Part shown: in pieces, positions 60,189 to 64,000 of the stretch | Layout: every line of letters begins with the position of its first letter | Position numbering within the stretch: position 1 is the first letter of the stretch | DNA from: Tenebrio molitor | Lineage: Eukaryota; Arthropoda; Insecta; Coleoptera; Tenebrionidae | DNA: 64,000 nt | NCBI RefSeq assembly: GCF_963966145.1 | Contig: NC_091047.1 | Location: 2,604,001-2,668,000 of the forward strand | Direction: 5' to 3' | Program-made: the position numbers and the translations under genes | Notes under the pieces: model-generated | What the model was told of the DNA's origin: nothing | The model's input: only the letters and a program-made list of their open reading frames with translations | Database searches by the model: none

Positions 60189-63100
60189 ATGTCTTGTTTG
60201 TAAAACTCTTTAACAAAAAATAAATAAAAAACGTTCCAAAAATTATGATTCTTTTTTTCACAACGGTTTTTTTTCCACCTCCTGAAATCGACAAGTAGGT
60301 ACAATTTAATCGATTTTCATTTGTTTCTCATAAACAGTTATGACGAAAAAGCAGTACACCATTATTTAAAATGGTGCCTGCTAGGGAGCGCTACAGGGAT
60401 GGTAAAAATGAAAATAAAAATGGTACGAAAAAATTGTTACAAAAACGACGCCAACCGACGAATCTGTAGGTCACGCGAAATTGGCACACTTCGCGGCGCG
60501 CTTTTGAATGTCTTTCACGGCGAAACTGTCACAGCTGCAATACAAGCGTCTCAGACGTCTTTGTTCTACAAAGAAACTTAAGAGGCGAATTAAAGTCTAA
60601 AAACGTAATTTTTTCCTAATTTTATCAGTTTCTATAACACAATTGTGCGCGCATTTGCTGTAGTGGAGTTTAATGAACCTATTTGTATCAGTCATGTATT
60701 TTTTGTTCTCTTGGAATTAATGCAAGTGATTATGTGGGTGCCTTCGTAGATTGAATGGACTAGATTGTTATTCATGAAAAGATATGAACACAAACGGCGA
60801 TAAAAGTAATGTCGCATTGAGAGTTTCACGGTTCTCTTGGCACGAGGATGTGTTCAACAAGCAGGACAAAGTCTACATAAAACTTTTCGTCCTGGTAAAT
60901 AACCAATTGGACATGAAAGGGCGGAAACGCGCTTGTCTGAGGGAAACATTCGTCCGCAAATACACTCGATTAAAAGTAAATTAATATTAAACGAAGTTAT
61001 GCCTGCAATGACATGTATTCCTTCGGCAAGACGACTGTTTTATCGCACAAAGCGACATTTGTCCGGGTCACATCCATTTGCACAAATAGAGACAAAAATT
61101 TCATATCTGACTCCGGGGTTAATTAACCGGAGCGTCCCTTTGAAGTACGCGTGATCGATATTAAAAAAAATATATAATGAAAGAGACCGCCTCATCCGGC
61201 AGCTCCTCCTTAACCCGATTTTTTCCGCCGGCGAGAATTCCAGGAAGGAGCGCACCGGAACATCTACATCTTCTCCCTGTCTCCCTCTTCCCGGGCGCAT
61301 CTGCCTACCTGAGAGCTTTTAAATGATATCAATTATTCAATGTGCGGCTGTGCATATCACGAACGTGAAATATGTGAATTCCGGAAGCATTTTTCCGTAA
61401 TTGAAAATGTGATCCGTTTAATGCGCCAAACTCGCTTTTCAAGCGCGGCTCCGGGCTCGAATCGAATTAAGACGATCCGTCAAGGATAATTACCGCTGAT
61501 TGCAGGAACACGTGTACGGAGTTGGCGGGGGGCTCGCCGCACCCTCGATTGATTAGCTATTTTGTCTCGGAGGCGACCTCAGACGTATCAAAACAGGATC
61601 GGATTTGGCGCGACCGGGGGCCATAATTAAGCCGTTTGAACACGTTTCAATTTGCATTGCCTGGACGCCGGCTGTTCTCCCTCAAAAATAAATCGCGGCT
61701 GAGCCTGTTGTGCTTTATGCTCGCACGTTTCACGCTGAAACAGTCCTGTTCGCCTGTCAACAACTTTTCTTTGTTGCTCCTGGTTTTTGCAAAATATCAT
61801 TCCACCTAAAACGTCGTAAATTTTCAACTTTACTAAAACCGGATCGACTCCATTATTAATGACTACTCTACCGGAAACTCTAGTTTTCCTTGGCATCTAC
61901 ACTGTTTCGTGTGCATCGCACGACATATAAAATTTCACTCTCCCATAAACGCAAATCTATTACAGTCTCGAGTGATTTAGTAAAATGGTCTCGGAGATGT
62001 GTTCATTTCGAATAAAAGTAATAAAATACAGAGCCGGGCAATAGGTATAAATGTGTTCGATTTTATGGGTTATTTACGACTGCCATAATTCAGTACATAA
62101 GTGAAGCGGAATTGCTTAAAATTTCATTATTTAGGTAATAACTTTGGAAAACAGAAAATACACGTCAATAAGAAAACGCATTCGATTATTTTATTCTGAA
62201 TCAGAATTTTTTGTGTGTGCAGGAACGTCAATTAACTCGAACCACCCCACCACATAAAAACTTCACAAGATGGAGGATTGTAAATGATTTGGCAACAATG
62301 TAATTTACGCCCAGCCATAATAATCCGGCGCTATTCTAGTTATTTTTCATTTAAATGCAAATTACGAAGCGCAACCTATGCTTTTAAAATATTTTTATTA
62401 ACCCTGATGCCGTCTTAATCTCCCGTTGGCTCACTAACTGGATAAAGACATTAAAACCTAAATTAAACATAACCTCAACTTTATTAAAACCGTAAACTCG
62501 TGTTAATACGTAATTCCTGCGGCATCAGGACCGCTCTTTGACATTTTGTGAAACACGTAAAGTACAAATTGTCCGGAAGAAAAACTCCAGGAAGAGGGAT
62601 CAATGTCGAAGTTTTGTACAAAGTGCGTCTGTTAAATACTTCCGGAGCTCTCTCTTCGGCAATTTATCGCGACGCGACTCGCTGCGCTGAGGTATTATTC
62701 TAATATAAAATTAATCCGGAGTTCGTGCTACGCCACTGCTTCCAAATAACTCTCCGGAGTCGGGATTGCGGCCGGAAAAAACGGAATTATCGTAAAGCGG
62801 AGACGTCAAAAATATATTAACGAGCAATTTTTGTTGGGATCAACTGGTAGTGCGGAGCGAAGCGCCCAATCGAGTTAATTAAATTAGAAATACATTTGTT
62901 GCAGTTCCAATTATTAGCGTTTGTTCCATAAACGGTGCGGTTATCGAGATTGCCTCGTGAAATGGTGCTCCAAATAAAATCCGAAGAGTTAATCTATTGT
63001 GAATCGGTTCGTTAAATTGGCATTATTCGAAAATAATCAATAGAAAATCATATCCAATTCGCGTTATCGCCGGCTGTATATCAAAACCTGCAATGTATTT

Positions 63101-63437
63101 AGTTTAAGCGGGAAAGTTCGGCGTTGTTCTGTATTTACATTGTAAAGTTATATTGTGTGTGCAGACGGAAAACTACGCAACAAACTTTTCAGCTCGAGTT
63201 GTCCAATTTAAAACTTTGAACTTCAACAGGCGATACACGGCGTAAATGGGCTGTTCGGGGCCGAATTAGCATTTTTAGGTCGGGGGTTAATCCAGTCGGG
63301 GGATTGTTTAACGGCCGCCGAAAAAAATATTTCCAGATGTTCCCGTTTTGATACTTCTGTGTGCAGCAGACTCTCCATTAAAAAATTCCCCGGGTGCAGA
63401 ATGCGGAATGCGCTCAAGTGTGGCGTTTCATTTGCAG

Positions 63438-63704
63438 TGGTCAAGCAGAAATACGACGTCCAAGTGCACGACGAGTATGTAATAGCCGGGAACACGGCGG
63501 TCCTCAAATGCAAGATTCCGAACTATGTGACGGAATACGTGATGGTCACCTCCTGGGTCCAGGACGAGACCATCAACATCTACCCCAACACGGACATCGG
63601 CGGCAAGTACGTCGTGCTCAGCAACGGCGACCTCTACATCAGCAACGCCGGCCCCGGGGACGGCTACAAAAACTACGGCTGTCGCACGGTGCACCGCCTC
63701 ACAG
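63438..63704 (+). CDS. Dscam-like: Dscam-family gene, single exon encoding Ig domain 2
   Basis: Third recognised exon, 267 bases, phase 1 at both ends: tttgcag before TGGTCAAG and ACAG before gttagt. Joined to the previous exon it reads VKA-VVKQKYDVQVHDEYVI and continues to HRLTG. Ig2 landmarks are the cysteine in AVLKCKIP, the core tryptophan in VTSWVQD, the strand KYVVLSNGDLYIS, the D-G-Y motif GPGDGYKNYGC with the second cysteine, and the typical Dscam ending CRTVHRLTG. In hypervariable Dscam1 genes this domain is divided between a mutually exclusive exon 4 variant and a constant exon 5. Here both halves lie in one exon, which points to Dscam2/3/4-type paralogues. Phase-1 boundaries fit a modular Ig exon. 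The rest of the gene (further Ig and fibronectin III domains, transmembrane segment, cytoplasmic tail) lies beyond the window. Confidence 0.92.
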
Positions 63705-64000
63705 GTTAGTCCCAGACAAAACACCGAGCCGGGCAAATTAGTTTTGAATTGCGCCGGAAACGATGAAAAAGGATATTAAGGTCATGATACTCACAGCGGA
63801 TACGTTCACCTGAAAATGTGGACTTTTAGGAAAAAATGTCGTGGGGGTGGGGAACAAAGTCGGCGGGTGCCGCCGCCTACGCGAGTTTGTGTATTGGAAT
63901 CGCATTCCTCTCGGCTTATTAATTTGACAATTAACAAGCCGGGGAACGGGTTCGGGTAATGGATTTTGTTCGTGATGACGAAAAGAGGTTATGTCAAGGT
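63705..64000 (+). other. Start of the Dscam-like intron after the Ig2 exon
   Basis: Follows the gttagt donor at 63705 and runs off the window. No further exon is visible in these 296 bases. Confidence 0.7.

Larger units (their letters stand above)
56148..63437 (+). other. Dscam-like large intron between Ig1 and Ig2 exons
   Basis: Intron of 7290 bases bounded by gtgagt and ttgcag, phase 1. I looked for alternative Ig2 half-exons (an acceptor followed by a VxxQxYxVxVxDEYV-like frame) and saw none. Contents are a lone copy of the dispersed GCGCATCCACC motif at 57696, a palindromic MITE at 60020-60188, GC-rich stretches with CCGCCG runs near 58.26-58.4 kb, and otherwise plain non-coding sequence. 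An intron of this size next to the first exons could hold enhancers, but nothing in it identifies one. Confidence 0.75.

Noticed and set aside
56148..63437. Possible Dscam1-type cluster of alternative exons
   Set aside because: No Ig half-exon frames with splice sites are visible and the Ig2 exon downstream is already complete.
63428..63736. 102-codon minus-strand frame and a second plus-strand frame over the Ig2 exon
   Set aside because: They are shadows of the Dscam-like exon, whose frame has the Ig cysteines, tryptophan and matching splice phases.

Overview
The window looks like a stretch of an insect chromosome, most likely from a beetle. The only protein-coding material I can support is three exons of a Dscam-family cell-adhesion gene in the last 10 kb on the + strand. 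The insect call rests on Dscam exon structure, mariner/Tc1-type transposon remnants with insect-style transposase motifs, and short TATACAGGGTGT-ended MITEs. The beetle call is only an inference from the general character of the repeats; there is no species-level marker.

Layout. From 1 to about 54.3 kb there is no convincing host gene. This part is non-coding sequence, either intergenic or an upstream Dscam intron, and it alternates between GC-richer blocks (about 5.4-6.8, 14.8-17.3, 19.7-21.4, 24.4-28.9, 39.6-40.6 kb) and AT-rich repeat-laden blocks (about 1.7-2.3, 4.5-5.4, 9.6-14.1, 17.7-19.6, 21.4-24.4, 31.3-32.5, 36.8-39.1, 44.6-45.6, 46.6-47.1, 48.4-48.7, 52.0-53.9 kb). The repeat blocks hold: a dispersed short motif (core CCGGCGCATCCACCATTTT) seen about 26 times on both strands, in places as arrays of roughly 150-180 bp monomers; several terminal-inverted-repeat elements, two with recognisable mariner-like transposase remains; Tc1 transposase fragments at three places; hairpin/foldback elements; a duplicated 0.7 kb repeat with a further pair of direct repeats around one copy; and an LTR plus primer-binding site of a retrotransposon at 26.4-26.7 kb.

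The Dscam part. Exon 54364-54527 (first half of Ig1), exon 55991-56147 (second half of Ig1) and exon 63438-63704 (essentially the whole of Ig2) join in frame through introns of 1463 and 7290 bases, with phases 0 and 1 matching at every junction. Ig2 is encoded by one exon instead of a variable half-exon, and no array of alternative exons lies in the 7.3 kb intron. This argues for a non-hypervariable Dscam paralogue (Dscam2/3/4 type) rather than Dscam1. The gene runs off the right edge, and its signal-peptide exon and promoter may lie upstream in the repeat-rich part or outside the window.

No tRNA, rRNA, CRISPR array or prokaryotic feature was seen.
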